Shown here piece after piece: positions 26,483 to 36,383 of a stretch of DNA of 64,000 bases. The notes beneath the pieces are model-generated. The model was not told the origin of the DNA. It was given only the letters and a program-made list of their open reading frames with translations, and made no database searches. Position 1 is the stretch's first letter. Every line of letters begins with the position of its first letter. Origin of the DNA: Burkholderiales bacterium RIFOXYD12_FULL_59_19 (GTDB taxonomy: Bacteria > Pseudomonadota > Gammaproteobacteria > Burkholderiales > Burkholderiaceae_C); contig MESQ01000004.1 in assembly GCA_001771065.1 (NCBI GenBank), forward strand, positions 1 to 64,000. Reading direction: 5' to 3'. A program made the translations under genes and the position numbers.

Positions 26483-27409
26483 ATGCAAGATGCTTCAAGC
26501 CCCCTCAACATCGGTTTCATCGGCCTGGGCATGATGGGCCGCGGTATGGCACGGCATGTGCTGGCCAAGGGCCACTCGGTCGGGCTGTTGGTGCGCTCGG
26601 AAGAGGGGGCGACGCGTTGTGCAGACTTGTTGGCAGCAGGCGCCCGCAGTCTGACCACGTCTGCTGACGTGGCGGCTATGGCCGATGTCCTGATCATCTG
26701 TGTGACCGGCTCACCCGAAGTTGAAGAAGTGGTGTTGGGCCGGCACGGCGTGCTGGAAGGCATCCGTCCGGGCTCAGTGGTGGTGGATTGCTCTACTTCC
26801 CAGCCCGACTCCACGCGCCATCTGGCGGCGGCCATCGCGGCCAAAGGTGCCCTGTTTCTGGACGCGGCCTTGACGGGCACGCCCAAACATGCCGAGGAGG
26901 GCCAGCTCAACCTGCTTGTGGGGGGTGACCCAGCCGTGCTGGAACGGGTCCGCCCGATTTTTGAGGCGTTCGCCAAAAACATTTTCTACTGTGGCGCAGT
27001 CGGGGCTGGGCACACGACCAAGTTGCTGCACCAGTTTGTGGTGCTGGGCAACGCCGCCATTCTGGCCGAGGCGTTTTCGTGCGCCAGCAAGACCGGTGTC
27101 AATCTGGAAGTGTTGTGTGACGTGATTGATTCCGGCGGCGCCAACAGCACGGCGTTTCAGCGCCTGCGCCCCTATGTGCTGGAGGGCAACGACCAGATGT
27201 TCCGTTTCTCGATCGGCAACGCCCACAAGGACATGCGTTATTACGCCCGCATGACCGGCGAGGCCAGGGCCGTGTCCTACCTGGGTGACGCCGTGCACAA
27301 CACCTACACGGTGGCCACCAACCAGGGCTACACACCGCAGTTCATCCCGCATCTGATCAACAGCCTGAACACGCTCAATGGCACTGCAGACGAGCAGAAA
27401 AAAGTCTAG
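26483..27409 (+). CDS. GarR-like NAD(P)-dependent beta-hydroxyacid dehydrogenase
   Basis: 308 residues. Rossmann motif GLGMMGRGMA (14-23); catalytic Lys in GAGHTTKLLHQF near 180; overall like tartronate semialdehyde reductase and 3-hydroxyisobutyrate dehydrogenase. It is a second paralogue of LtnD in the same gene train and is clearly diverged from it (DAALTGTPKHAEEG in place of DAPISGGAAKAASG). The start has CAAGAGAAAACT upstream. It may reduce or oxidise a C3-C5 hydroxy acid made by the neighbouring enzymes; the exact substrate is unknown. Confidence 0.75.
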   Translation: MQDASSPLNIGFIGLGMMGRGMARHVLAKGHSVGLLVRSEEGATRCADLLAAGARSLTTSADVAAMADVLIICVTGSPEVEEVVLGRHGVLEGIRPGSVVVDCSTSQPDSTRHLAAAIAAKGALFLDAALTGTPKHAEEGQLNLLVGGDPAVLERVRPIFEAFAKNIFYCGAVGAGHTTKLLHQFVVLGNAAILAEAFSCASKTGVNLEVLCDVIDSGGANSTAFQRLRPYVLEGNDQMFRFSIGNAHKDMRYYARMTGEARAVSYLGDAVHNTYTVATNQGYTPQFIPHLINSLNTLNGTADEQKKV

Positions 27410-27448
27410 AACCCGCAAGCCACGCCCTATCCGAACTGAGTCAAGCCC

Positions 27449-28882
27449 ATGCAATTCAACTTTATTGGCAATGCGCCACAGGTCTCGTCCTCCGGTCTGA
27501 CCATTCCCATGCTGGACCCCTCTGACGGCCAGGTTTTTGAGCAGATCCAGCGCAGTAACGCGACAGACATTGACGACGCCGTGCGTGCGGCGCGCCAGTG
27601 TTTTGACACGGTCTGGAGCAAGACTCCGGCAGTGGAGCGTGGTCGTTTGCTGATGCGCCTGTCCGCACGGGTGGCCCAAGGTGTGGACGCGTTGACCGCG
27701 CTGGAGCAGCGTGACTGCGGCAAACCCACGCGCCAGGCGCGAGCCGACGCGGTGGCGCTGGCGCGTTACTTCGAGTTTTATGCCGGTGCCTGCGACAAGC
27801 TGCATGGCGACACCATTCCCTACCTGGACGGCTACAGCGTGCTGACCTGGCGTGAGGCACACGGCATCACTGGTCACGTCATCCCGTGGAATTACCCGAT
27901 GCAGATTTTTGGCCGCAGTATTGGCGGCGCACTGGCGGCTGGCAATGTGTGTGTGGTCAAACCAGCCGAAGATGCCTGTCTGTCGCTGATCCGGGTCGCG
28001 CAAATGGCCGCCGAGGTGGGTTTTCCGGCAGGGGCGCTCAACATCGTCACGGGCTACGGCCATGAGGTGGGTGATGCCCTGGCGCGCCACCCCGGCATTG
28101 ATCACATCAGCTTTACCGGCAGCCCCTCGGTCGGCACCCTGATCCAGCAGGTGGCGGCGCAGCGGCACTGCCCGGTCACGTTGGAACTGGGTGGCAAGAG
28201 CCCGCAAATCGTGTTTGCCGACGCAGACCTTGACGCGGCCTTGCCGGCAGTCGTCAACGCCATCGTGCAAAACGCCGGGCAAACCTGCTCGGCCGGGTCA
28301 CGCCTGCTGGTGGACCATGCCATTTACGAGCCGCTGCTGGAGCGTCTGGGCGCGGCCTTTGAGCAACTGCGGGCCGGCCCGGCCAGCATGGACCTGGACC
28401 TGGGGCCGCTGATTCGCCAAAGCCAGCAACAACGGGTCTGGGATTTTTTAAGCGATGCCCAGGCCGACAACATCAGCATGGTGGCGCAGGGCAGGGTGGT
28501 TGATGAAGCGCCCGAGACCGGGTTTTATCAGGCCCCTACCTTGCTGCGCGACGTGCCGGTGCAGCACCGGCTGGCGCAGCAGGAAATCTTTGGCCCGGTG
28601 TTATGCGCCATGGCTTTCCGTGACGAAGACCATGCCGTGGCGCTGGCCAACGCCACCCCCTTCGGGCTGGTGGCAGGGGTCTGGACGGCCGACGGCGCGC
28701 GCCAGTTCCGTATGGCCCGGCGCATCCGCAGCGGCCAGGTTTTCATCAACAACTATGGCGCCGGCGGCGGTGTCGAGCTTCCCTTTGGCGGCGTCAAGTC
28801 TTCAGGTTATGGCCGTGAAAAAGGCTTGGAGGCGCTGCAAGGCTTCACCACCCTCAAGACGGTGGCCATCAAACATGGCTGA
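27449..28882 (+). CDS. Second aldehyde dehydrogenase of the sugar-acid train
   Basis: 477 residues. NAD(P)-dependent ALDH with Asn near 149 (IPWNYP), Glu near 250 (LELGGKSP) and Cys near 283 (NAGQTCSAGSR). The IPWNYPMQIFGRSIGGALAAGN segment and GGVELPFGGVKSSGYGREKG C-terminus are of the betaine/aminobutyraldehyde dehydrogenase type, unlike the KGSA dehydrogenase upstream. It is spaced 39 bp after the GarR-like gene and 53 bp before the SDR gene. It could oxidise an aldehyde released by the downstream aldolase-like enzyme; this is inference. Confidence 0.8.
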   Translation: MQFNFIGNAPQVSSSGLTIPMLDPSDGQVFEQIQRSNATDIDDAVRAARQCFDTVWSKTPAVERGRLLMRLSARVAQGVDALTALEQRDCGKPTRQARADAVALARYFEFYAGACDKLHGDTIPYLDGYSVLTWREAHGITGHVIPWNYPMQIFGRSIGGALAAGNVCVVKPAEDACLSLIRVAQMAAEVGFPAGALNIVTGYGHEVGDALARHPGIDHISFTGSPSVGTLIQQVAAQRHCPVTLELGGKSPQIVFADADLDAALPAVVNAIVQNAGQTCSAGSRLLVDHAIYEPLLERLGAAFEQLRAGPASMDLDLGPLIRQSQQQRVWDFLSDAQADNISMVAQGRVVDEAPETGFYQAPTLLRDVPVQHRLAQQEIFGPVLCAMAFRDEDHAVALANATPFGLVAGVWTADGARQFRMARRIRSGQVFINNYGAGGGVELPFGGVKSSGYGREKGLEALQGFTTLKTVAIKHG

Positions 28883-28935
28883 CCGTTGGCAAAAAAAACA
28901 CGGTTATTTTTAAACTCATTCAAGGGGCATTCCAT

Positions 28936-29697
28936 ATGCGTGTTCAGGACAAATCCATTATCGTCACCGGCGCCGGGCAGGGCATTGGCAAAGGTATTGC
29001 AGTGCGGCTGGCCGCCGAAGGGGCGAAGGTGGTCGTCAATGACATCGACGCCGACTTAGGCGAAAGTGTGGTCCAGGAGATCGTCGAGGCGGGTGGCACG
29101 GCTTCTTTTGTGGCTGCCGATGTGACCCACTCGGACCAGGTCAAAGCCTTGGTGGCGGCTGCGGTCCAGCGTTATGGCCGGCTCGACGTGATGGTCAACA
29201 ATGCTGGCTGGACGCACCGCAACCGGCCGGCCCTGGAGGTTTCCGAGGACGAGTTCGACAAGGTCTATGCCGTCAACGTCAAAAGCGTGTATCTGGCCAC
29301 CATCCATGCCACGCCGGTATTCCGCGCCCAGGGCGGCGGCAGTTTCATCAACATTGCGTCCACGGCGGGGGTACGTCCGCGCCCCGGGCTGACCTGGTAC
29401 AACGGTTCCAAAGGCGCGGTGATCACCACCTCCAAGTCACTGGCGGCCGAGCTTGGACCCGACAACATCCGCGTCAACTGCATTAACCCGGTGTTCAATC
29501 CCGAGACCGGGCTCTCTGCCGAGTTTGCTGGTGGCCCCCTGACCGATGAACGTATGGCCAAATTCCGCGCCACGATCCCGCTGGGTCGGTTTTCCACCGC
29601 GCTCGATGTCGCCAATGCCGTGCTCTACCTGGCCAGCGACGAAGCAGCCTTCATCAGCGGTGTGTGTATTGAAGTGGACGGCGGGCGCTGCGTCTGA
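28936..29697 (+). CDS. Short-chain dehydrogenase/reductase (SDR family)
   Basis: 253 residues. Classical SDR: TGAGQGIGKG cofactor loop (11-20), NNAG near 92, catalytic Ser in ASTAG near 140, YNGSK (Tyr/Lys near 155-159), and a C-terminal ISGVCIEVDGG. An acidic residue after the second strand (VVNDIDAD) suggests NAD(H) preference. CAAGGGGCATTCCAT precedes the ATG. The stop overlaps the next start by 1 bp (TGATG), so it is coupled to the PLP enzyme. The substrate is likely a sugar acid or polyol. Confidence 0.8.
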   Translation: MRVQDKSIIVTGAGQGIGKGIAVRLAAEGAKVVVNDIDADLGESVVQEIVEAGGTASFVAADVTHSDQVKALVAAAVQRYGRLDVMVNNAGWTHRNRPALEVSEDEFDKVYAVNVKSVYLATIHATPVFRAQGGGSFINIASTAGVRPRPGLTWYNGSKGAVITTSKSLAAELGPDNIRVNCINPVFNPETGLSAEFAGGPLTDERMAKFRATIPLGRFSTALDVANAVLYLASDEAAFISGVCIEVDGGRCV

Positions 29698-30812
29698 TGG
29701 CGCCCTGGCAAGCCGCCCACCCGGCTGACCTGGTCAGCGCCATTGACACGCCCGCGCTGGTGCTGGACCTTGACGCCTTCGAGCGTAATCTGCAGCGCAT
29801 GATGGACGCGCTCAAAGGCCATCCGGTGCGCTTGCGCGCCCATGCCAAAAGCCATAAATGCCCTGACATTGCGCGCCGCCAGATCGCGTTGGGTGCCATT
29901 GGCATTTGCTGTCAAAAAGTCAGTGAAGCTGCGGTGTTTGTCGATGCCGGCATCCACGAAGTGTTGGTCACCAACCAGGTGGTGGGTACGACCAAGTTGC
30001 TGCACCTGGCCGACCTGGCCCGGCGCGCGCGTGTGGGCGTGCTGGTGGATGACCCGCTGCAGGTGCTGGCGCTGGCCGACGTGGCGCGTTATCAGGGCGT
30101 GTCCATCGATGTCTATGTAGAGGTGGATGTGGGTGGCCACCGCTGTGGTGTCTCACCCGGCGCGGCCGCAGCCCGCCTGGCGCGCCTGATTGCCGACCAG
30201 GCGCCGCTGCGTTTTGCCGGCCTGCAGTGTTACCACGGTTCGGCGCAACACCAACGCACGCCGTTGGAGCGGGAGCGGGCGATTGCACAGGCGTGTGATG
30301 CCGCCCGGCTCAGCCGCTCGCTGATTGAGGCCGCTGGCCTGCAGGTTGAACGCATCACCGGTGCCGGCACCGGCACCTTCCTGCTTGAGCGAGACTCCGG
30401 CGTCTTCAATGAGATCCAGGCGGGCTCCTACATCTTCATGGACCGCGACTATGGCGACAACCAGCTCGGGGTTCAGGATGTGCGCTTCGAGCATGCGCTG
30501 TTCGTTTGCAGCGCCGTGCTGAGTCGCACCCAGCCCACACGGGCGGTCCTCGATGCGGGCCTGAAGGCTTCCAGCATCGATTCAGGCATGCCCACGGTCT
30601 GGCAGCGCCCTGAACTCAAATACGTGAAGGCCGCCGATGACCATGGTGTGCTGGATATTCCGGCGGATTCACCTCTGGCGCTGGGTGACGCGCTGATGCT
30701 GGTGCCGGGGCATTGCGACCCCACCGTTAATCTCTACGATGAACTGGTGTGTATTCGCGGTGACCGCGTCGAGGCGATCTGGCAGATCGCCGCACGTGGC
30801 ACTTTGCTCTAG
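29697..30812 (+). CDS. DSD1-family PLP enzyme, D-threonine aldolase-like
   Basis: 371 residues. Alanine-racemase-type barrel: the PLP lysine lies in RAHAKSHKCPDIARRQ (about residue 51). The C-terminal metal motif reads GHCDPTVNLYDE. In this family His-x-Cys marks D-serine/D-hydroxyaspartate dehydratases and His-x-Asp marks D-threonine aldolases; here His-Cys-Asp gives Asp at the +2 position, which favours aldolase. Such enzymes split D-beta-hydroxy amino acids into glycine and an aldehyde. It is the last gene of the train, coupled to the SDR. A link to tetronate or pentonate use is not part of any pathway I know. Confidence 0.75.
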   Translation: MAPWQAAHPADLVSAIDTPALVLDLDAFERNLQRMMDALKGHPVRLRAHAKSHKCPDIARRQIALGAIGICCQKVSEAAVFVDAGIHEVLVTNQVVGTTKLLHLADLARRARVGVLVDDPLQVLALADVARYQGVSIDVYVEVDVGGHRCGVSPGAAAARLARLIADQAPLRFAGLQCYHGSAQHQRTPLERERAIAQACDAARLSRSLIEAAGLQVERITGAGTGTFLLERDSGVFNEIQAGSYIFMDRDYGDNQLGVQDVRFEHALFVCSAVLSRTQPTRAVLDAGLKASSIDSGMPTVWQRPELKYVKAADDHGVLDIPADSPLALGDALMLVPGHCDPTVNLYDELVCIRGDRVEAIWQIAARGTLL

Positions 30813-30904
30813 CGCGATAACAGCGCTTTACCAAAAAAGCCCTAAGGGTTGACCCTGAGAAAAAAGCGTCGTGGCAGAATGCGCCTCAGGGCAAAAAACG
30901 GCCC

Positions 30905-31225
30905 TCAATAACGCGCGGAGCCACTCAAGCCGCTGACTTTGAGCCGGATACTTTTGACTTCAAGGTTTTTGACTCGCAAATGCGCCTCAAAAGCCGGTAG
31001 CAACTGGCGCAGTTTGGCGGCGGTGGTGGTGTTGCTGAGCAACAGGCACCAGACGCCCTCGTTGAGTGGGCCGGCGGTTACGTTGGGCCGCAGCGTTTCA
31101 GGAATCAGGGCAGTAATGGCGTCAAAGCGGGCTTTGGAGGCGCGGTTCAGTTCCATCAGTTTTGCCAGGCTGGCATTATTCTGGCTGGCTTGCAGCAAGG
31201 TCACAGAGGGCTGGCGGCGGTTCAT
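30905..31225 (-). CDS. DUF721/DciA-like protein
   Basis: 106 residues. Short basic protein with a C-terminal KH-like stretch (WCLLLSNTTTAAKLRQLLPAFEAHLRVKNLEVKSIRLKV) as in DUF721; in other bacteria family members (DciA) load the replicative helicase. It faces the M23 peptidase gene, 19 bp apart start to start, the arrangement commonly seen upstream of secA in Burkholderiales. It is shorter than many DciA proteins. The 92-bp gap to the end of the aldolase-like gene (converging genes) has weak hairpins only. Confidence 0.7.
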   Translation of the reverse strand: MNRRQPSVTLLQASQNNASLAKLMELNRASKARFDAITALIPETLRPNVTAGPLNEGVWCLLLSNTTTAAKLRQLLPAFEAHLRVKNLEVKSIRLKVSGLSGSARY

Positions 31226-31244
31226 TTTTTAGGGGTGATGACGA

Positions 31245-32231
31245 ATGCAGATGATTATCACGGATGCCTGGTTGGCCAAATCAGGTACCCTTTACCTGAG
31301 TGGCCGGCGTTTGCTGCTGCTGCTGGTGCTGTCGGCTTTTGTGGTGATGCTGTTGGCGGTGGGGCTGTACCACTGGGTTTTCCTGAAAGGCGCGCGCGAA
31401 GGCTGGCCCGTCATCGGTAGCCTGGTCCGGCTGGTGGTCAAGGACGAATTTGAGCAGCGCGACCGTTTTGTGCGTGAAAACCTCGATGTGATGGCGCGCA
31501 AGTTGGGTGAGATGCAGGTCAAGATGATGCAGTTGGAGTCGCTGGGCGAGCGTGTCTCGGGTCTGGCTGGGGTCAACCCGGCCGAGCTGAGGGCCGCCAA
31601 CGGCCTGGGCGGGGTGCTGGTGTCAGGGCCGGCGCTGACGCTGCCGGACTTGCAAGCCACCCTGGATGACCTGGAGTCGCTCACGCACCAGCGTACCGAT
31701 TTGTTTACCGTGATCGAGTCGCGGCTGTTTGAGCGCAAGATGCAAAGCCTGTTGATACCCACCCAAAAACCGGTGACGCAGGGTGAGGTGGGTTCTGCAT
31801 TTGGCTGGCGGCTTGACCCCATCACCGGGCGCACGGCCCTGCATACCGGGCTGGATTTCCGGGCTGAGTCCGGCACCCCGATTCTGGCCGCAGCAGGTGG
31901 TGTGGTGGTTACCCAGGAATTTCATCCGGAATATGGCAACATGATTGAAATTGAGCATGGCGACGACCTGATTTCACGTTACGCCCATGCGTCAAAAACG
32001 CTGGTTAAAAAGGGCGATTTGATCAAGCGCGGTCAAAAAATTGCCGAAGTGGGCAGTACCGGACGTTCCACCGGTGCCCATTTGCATTTTGAGGTGATGG
32101 TGCAAGGCGTTTTTCAAGACCCGCAAAAATTTTTGCTGGCGCGCCAGCCGATCAAGGCGGCGCAGCTTGCGCAGGCCACATCAGGCAGCAATTTGTCCAG
32201 GGCGCGCACCCGCTCTCCAGTCAGACCGTGA
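31245..32231 (+). CDS. M23 family metallopeptidase (LytM-type), membrane-anchored
   Basis: 328 residues. One N-terminal membrane helix (about 21-47), a helical linker (60-130) and a C-terminal LytM/M23 domain (about 185-290) with HTGLDF and HLHFEV, which supply the zinc and catalytic histidines and aspartate. It acts on peptidoglycan cross-links in the periplasm or regulates amidases. It is divergent from the DUF721 gene and 164 bp upstream of secA; that gap holds no gene I can see. All motif residues are present, so it should be active. Confidence 0.85.
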   Translation: MQMIITDAWLAKSGTLYLSGRRLLLLLVLSAFVVMLLAVGLYHWVFLKGAREGWPVIGSLVRLVVKDEFEQRDRFVRENLDVMARKLGEMQVKMMQLESLGERVSGLAGVNPAELRAANGLGGVLVSGPALTLPDLQATLDDLESLTHQRTDLFTVIESRLFERKMQSLLIPTQKPVTQGEVGSAFGWRLDPITGRTALHTGLDFRAESGTPILAAAGGVVVTQEFHPEYGNMIEIEHGDDLISRYAHASKTLVKKGDLIKRGQKIAEVGSTGRSTGAHLHFEVMVQGVFQDPQKFLLARQPIKAAQLAQATSGSNLSRARTRSPVRP

Positions 32232-32395
32232 AGCGCCCGGCGGGCCGGGTCGGCGCGCGGGTAAAATCAAGGCAGTTCGACAGTGTTTGACGACCTTTGA
32301 CGCTCAATGCGCTGTCCCCCCTTCAAGTCAGTTTGTAAAAAAAAGGATTGCGCCGCAAGTTTGACCCCACCGGTCAGGCTGCACGCCCCGTATTC

Positions 32396-35140
32396 ATGGC
32401 CATCAACTTTCTCACCAAAATTTTCGGCAGTCGCAATGACCGCCTGCTCAAAAAGTATCGCCACACCGTGGGCAAAATCAACGCGATGGAGGCCGACCTG
32501 GAGAAGCTCTCTGACGCCGACCTGCGCGCCAAGACCGAGGCCTTTAAGGACCGGCTGGCCAAGGGTGAAACGCTCGATGCGCTCTTGCCCGAGGCTTTTG
32601 CCGTGGTGCGTGAGGGCTCCAAACGGGTCATGAAAATGCGTCCGTTTGACGTGCAATTGCTCGGCGGCATGTCCTTACACAACGGCAAGATTTCTGAAAT
32701 GGGCACGGGCGAAGGCAAAACCCTGACAGCTACCTTGCCCGTGTACCTGAATGCCTTGACCGGCAAGGGCGTGCACGTGGTGACGGTCAATGACTACCTG
32801 GCCAACCGTGATGCCCAGTGGATGGGCAAGCTGTACAACTTTTTGGGTTTGTCGGTGGGCATCAACCTGCCCAACATGCCGCGCGAAGAAAAGCAGGCTG
32901 CCTACCGGTCCGACATCACGTACGGCACCAACAACGAATATGGCTTTGACTACCTGCGCGACAACATGGTCTATGAGGCGGCTGATCGGGTTCAGCGTGG
33001 CTTGAACTACGCCATCGTCGACGAGGTGGACTCGATCCTGATCGACGAGGCGCGCACCCCGCTCATCATCAGCGGTCAGGCCGAAGACCAGACCGATTTG
33101 TATGTGGCCATCAACCGCATCGTGCCGCAGTTGGCGCAACAAGAGGGCGAAGCCGACCCGCACACCGGTGAGGGCATCACCAAGGTGGGCGACTTCACGC
33201 TCGACGAAAAAACCCGTCAGGTGTTTCTGACCGAGCGCGGCCACGAAAACGCCGAGCGCATTTTGTTCGAGATGGGTCTGATTGTCGAAGGCGCCAGCCT
33301 GTACGACCCGGCCAACATCACGCTGATGCACCATTTGTATGCCGCGCTGCGTGCCAACCACCTGTACCTGCGCGACCAGCATTACGTGGTGCAGGCCGGC
33401 GAGGTGGTGATTGTGGACGAGTTCACCGGGCGCCTGATGAGCGGGCGGCGCTGGAGCGAAGGCCTGCACCAGGCGGTGGAAGCCAAGGAAGGTGTGGCGA
33501 TCCAGCCGGAAAACCAGACCATGGCGTCGATCACGTTCCAGAATTACTTCCGCTTATACGGCAAGCTGGCCGGCATGACCGGTACTGCCGACACCGAGGC
33601 CTATGAGTTCCAGGAAATTTATGGCCTGGAAACGGTGGTCATGCCGCCCAATCGGCCCAGCCGCCGCAACGATCAACTGGACCGCGTCTACAAGACCACC
33701 AAAGAAAAGTACGACGCCGCTATTGCAGACATCCGTGAGTGTTTTGATCGCGGCCAGCCGGTGCTGGTGGGCACCACCTCGATCGAGAATTCCGAGCTTA
33801 TTGCCGAGCTGCTGGACAAGGAAAAGCTGCCGCACCAGGTGCTCAACGCTAAGCAGCACGCCCGCGAAGCCGACATCGTGGCGCAGGCCGGCCGCCCCAA
33901 GATGATCACCATTGCCACCAACATGGCCGGTCGTGGGACCGACATCGTGCTGGGCGGCAACATCAGCAAAATCATTGAGGCGATTGAGACCGACGCATCG
34001 CTGGATGCGGCGCAGAAACAGCAGCAGCTGGATACCGTGAACGCCCAGTGGGCCAAAGACCACGAACAGGTGACGGCGTTGGGCGGCCTGCGCATCATCG
34101 CCACCGAGCGCCATGAATCGCGCCGCATCGACAACCAGTTGCGTGGCCGCTCAGGCCGCCAGGGCGACCCGGGCTCGTCACGCTTTTACCTGAGCCTGGA
34201 CGACGCGCTGATGCGCATTTTTGCCGGCGAGCGTGTCAAGGCCATCATGGACAAGCTCAAGATGCCCGAGGGCGAAGCCATCGAAGCAGGCATGGTCACG
34301 CGCTCCATTGAGAGCGCCCAGCGTAAGGTGGAAGCACGCAACTTCGACATGCGCAAGCAATTGCTCGAATACGACGACGTGGCCAATGACCAGCGCAAGG
34401 TGATCTACCAGCAGCGCAACGAAATTCTGGATGCGACCGACCTGTCGGCGCAAATCCAGTCGCTGCGCGAGGGTTGTTTTGAAGACGTGGTGCGCCAGTA
34501 TGTGCCCGCCGAGTCGGTCGAAGAGCAGTGGGACTTGCCGGCACTTGAACGCGTGTTGTCCGATGAGTGGCAGATGACCCTGCCGCTGCAACACCAGGTG
34601 AACGCCGCCAGCGCCATCACCGACCACGACATTCTGGACACCGTGCGCAGCCATGCCAACACCGTGTTTGACGAAAAAGTGGCCCTGGTGGGCAATGAAA
34701 ACTTCACCCAGTTCGAACGCATGGTGCTGCTGCAAAGCATCGACAGCAATTGGCGCGACCACCTGAGTTCGCTTGACTACCTGCGCCAGGGCATCCACCT
34801 GCGCGGCTATGCCCAGAAGCAGCCCAAGCAGGAGTACAAGCGCGAAGCCTTCGAGCTCTTCGGCCAGATGCTCGATGCCGTCAAGAACGAAGTCACCAAA
34901 ATCCTCATGACGGTGCGTATCCAGTCCAACGAAGAGGCCGCAGCGGCTGCCGTCGAGCTGGAAAACCGCGCTGAGCGCATCAGCAACGTCACCTATACCG
35001 CGCCCACCGAGACCGGCGGGGTGGAAATCAAGGTGGACGAAACCACGATGCCGCTGGAAGTGCCGCGCGTCGGCCGCAACGAGCCTTGCCCCTGTGGCAG
35101 CGGCAAGAAATACAAGCAATGCCACGGCAAGCTGGCCTGA
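32396..35140 (+). CDS. secA: Preprotein translocase ATPase SecA
   Basis: 914 residues. Start at the ATG giving [18 protein letters not shown], the standard SecA N-terminus; the frame is open 16 codons further upstream without a better start. Walker A GTGEGKT near 105, [14 protein letters not shown] (Walker B/DEAD) near 209, the helicase motif [10 protein letters not shown] near 505, and a C-terminal zinc-binding [13 protein letters not shown] tail that binds SecB and lipids. It drives Sec-dependent export at the inner membrane. argJ follows after 13 bp. No deletions are apparent. Confidence 0.97.
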   Translation: MAINFLTKIFGSRNDRLLKKYRHTVGKINAMEADLEKLSDADLRAKTEAFKDRLAKGETLDALLPEAFAVVREGSKRVMKMRPFDVQLLGGMSLHNGKISEMGTGEGKTLTATLPVYLNALTGKGVHVVTVNDYLANRDAQWMGKLYNFLGLSVGINLPNMPREEKQAAYRSDITYGTNNEYGFDYLRDNMVYEAADRVQRGLNYAIVDEVDSILIDEARTPLIISGQAEDQTDLYVAINRIVPQLAQQEGEADPHTGEGITKVGDFTLDEKTRQVFLTERGHENAERILFEMGLIVEGASLYDPANITLMHHLYAALRANHLYLRDQHYVVQAGEVVIVDEFTGRLMSGRRWSEGLHQAVEAKEGVAIQPENQTMASITFQNYFRLYGKLAGMTGTADTEAYEFQEIYGLETVVMPPNRPSRRNDQLDRVYKTTKEKYDAAIADIRECFDRGQPVLVGTTSIENSELIAELLDKEKLPHQVLNAKQHAREADIVAQAGRPKMITIATNMAGRGTDIVLGGNISKIIEAIETDASLDAAQKQQQLDTVNAQWAKDHEQVTALGGLRIIATERHESRRIDNQLRGRSGRQGDPGSSRFYLSLDDALMRIFAGERVKAIMDKLKMPEGEAIEAGMVTRSIESAQRKVEARNFDMRKQLLEYDDVANDQRKVIYQQRNEILDATDLSAQIQSLREGCFEDVVRQYVPAESVEEQWDLPALERVLSDEWQMTLPLQHQVNAASAITDHDILDTVRSHANTVFDEKVALVGNENFTQFERMVLLQSIDSNWRDHLSSLDYLRQGIHLRGYAQKQPKQEYKREAFELFGQMLDAVKNEVTKILMTVRIQSNEEAAAAAVELENRAERISNVTYTAPTETGGVEIKVDETTMPLEVPRVGRNEPCPCGSGKKYKQCHGKLA

Positions 35141-35153
35141 GAAAGCATCCGCC

Positions 35154-36383
35154 ATGTCTGTTCACCTGTCTCCCCCCAACCCTGCTGAACTGTTTCCGAT
35201 TGCCGGTGTGCGCATCGGAGTCACCGAAGCCGGTATCCGCAAGGCCAACCGCAAGGACCTGACCGTGGTGCTGATCGACGACGGCGCCTCGGTGGCCGGT
35301 GTGTTCACGCAGAACCGTTTTTGCGCAGCACCTGTGCAGTTGTGCCGCGGACACCTGGCCACTGGCCTGGGCATCCGTGCCTTGCTGATCAATACCGGCA
35401 ACGCCAATGCCGGCACCGGTGAAGACGGCCTGGCGCGGGCGGCCAGCACGTGTCAGGCGCTGGCCGGGCGGTTGGGTTTGGTCAAACAACAGGTGCTGCC
35501 GTTTTCGACCGGTGTCATCATGGAAACCCTGCCCGTTGAGCGCATCGAAGCCGGGCTGGACGCCGCTATTCAAGATGCCAGCGCAGACCACTGGTTGCGC
35601 GCTTCAGAGGCCATCATGACCACCGACACCGTGCCCAAGGCCTTTGGTGCGCAGATGGTGATTGACGGCACGCAGGTGAGCATCACCGGCATCAGCAAAG
35701 GCGCCGGCATGATCCGCCCCAACATGGCGACCATGCTGGGTTTTATGGCCACCGACGCCTGTGTCAGCCCGGACCTGATGCCGCAACTGGCCACCGAACT
35801 GGCCGAAGGTTCGTTCAACCGGGTTACCGTGGACGGCGACACCTCGACCAACGACTCCTTTGTGGTGATTGCCACCAACAAGGCAGTGCACGTGCCGATC
35901 ACTTCGCTGGACAGCCCCGCTGGCCAGGCGCTAAAGGCCGCCATGCTGGGTGTGGCGCGCCAACTGGCGCAAGCCATTGTGCGTGACGGTGAAGGCGCCA
36001 CCAAATTCATCACCATCCAGGTCGAAGGCGGAAAGACCCAGGCCGAGTGCCGCCAGGTGGCCTATGCGATTGCGCATTCGCCTCTGGTCAAGACCGCATT
36101 TTTTGCCAGCGACCCCAACCTTGGCCGTATCCTGGCTGCCGTGGGTTATGCGGGTATTGCCGACCTGGACCAGACCGGCATTGATTTGTACCTGGACGAG
36201 GTGCTGGTGGCGCGCAAGGGCGGGCGCAACCCCGACTACCGCGAGGAAGACGGCCAGCGTGTCATGAAACAGGCCGAGATCACGGTGCGCGTGGGTTTGG
36301 CCCGGGGCGACGCGGTGGACACCGTGTGGACCTGTGACCTGAGTCACGACTATGTGTCGATCAATGCCGATTACCGTTCATGA
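35154..36383 (+). CDS. argJ: Bifunctional glutamate N-acetyltransferase/ornithine acetyltransferase ArgJ
   Basis: 409 residues. The self-cleavage site lies in [16 protein letters not shown], where the Thr of the MATML motif becomes the nucleophile of the beta chain. The [11 protein letters not shown] segment near 80 is also typical. It transfers acetyl from N-acetylornithine to glutamate in cyclic arginine synthesis. The start ATG follows AGAAAGCATCCGCC, 13 bp after secA. It overlaps the DUF815 gene by 4 bp. Confidence 0.95.
   Translation: MSVHLSPPNPAELFPIAGVRIGVTEAGIRKANRKDLTVVLIDDGASVAGVFTQNRFCAAPVQLCRGHLATGLGIRALLINTGNANAGTGEDGLARAASTCQALAGRLGLVKQQVLPFSTGVIMETLPVERIEAGLDAAIQDASADHWLRASEAIMTTDTVPKAFGAQMVIDGTQVSITGISKGAGMIRPNMATMLGFMATDACVSPDLMPQLATELAEGSFNRVTVDGDTSTNDSFVVIATNKAVHVPITSLDSPAGQALKAAMLGVARQLAQAIVRDGEGATKFITIQVEGGKTQAECRQVAYAIAHSPLVKTAFFASDPNLGRILAAVGYAGIADLDQTGIDLYLDEVLVARKGGRNPDYREEDGQRVMKQAEITVRVGLARGDAVDTVWTCDLSHDYVSINADYRS

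Noticed and set aside
26774-28282. 502-residue minus-strand open frame across the GarR-like and ALDH genes
   Set aside because: Antisense to two well-conserved enzymes; composition (Arg/His/Gln-rich) is that of a shadow frame.
29697-30812. Beta-hydroxyaspartate cycle
   Set aside because: The PLP enzyme is of a fold used by beta-hydroxyaspartate aldolase, but the dehydratase, iminosuccinate reductase and aminotransferase of that cycle are not nearby.
30811-30904. Terminator for the sugar-acid train
   Set aside because: Short stems (AGCGC/GCGCT and CCCT/AGGG types) without a convincing T run; too weak to call.
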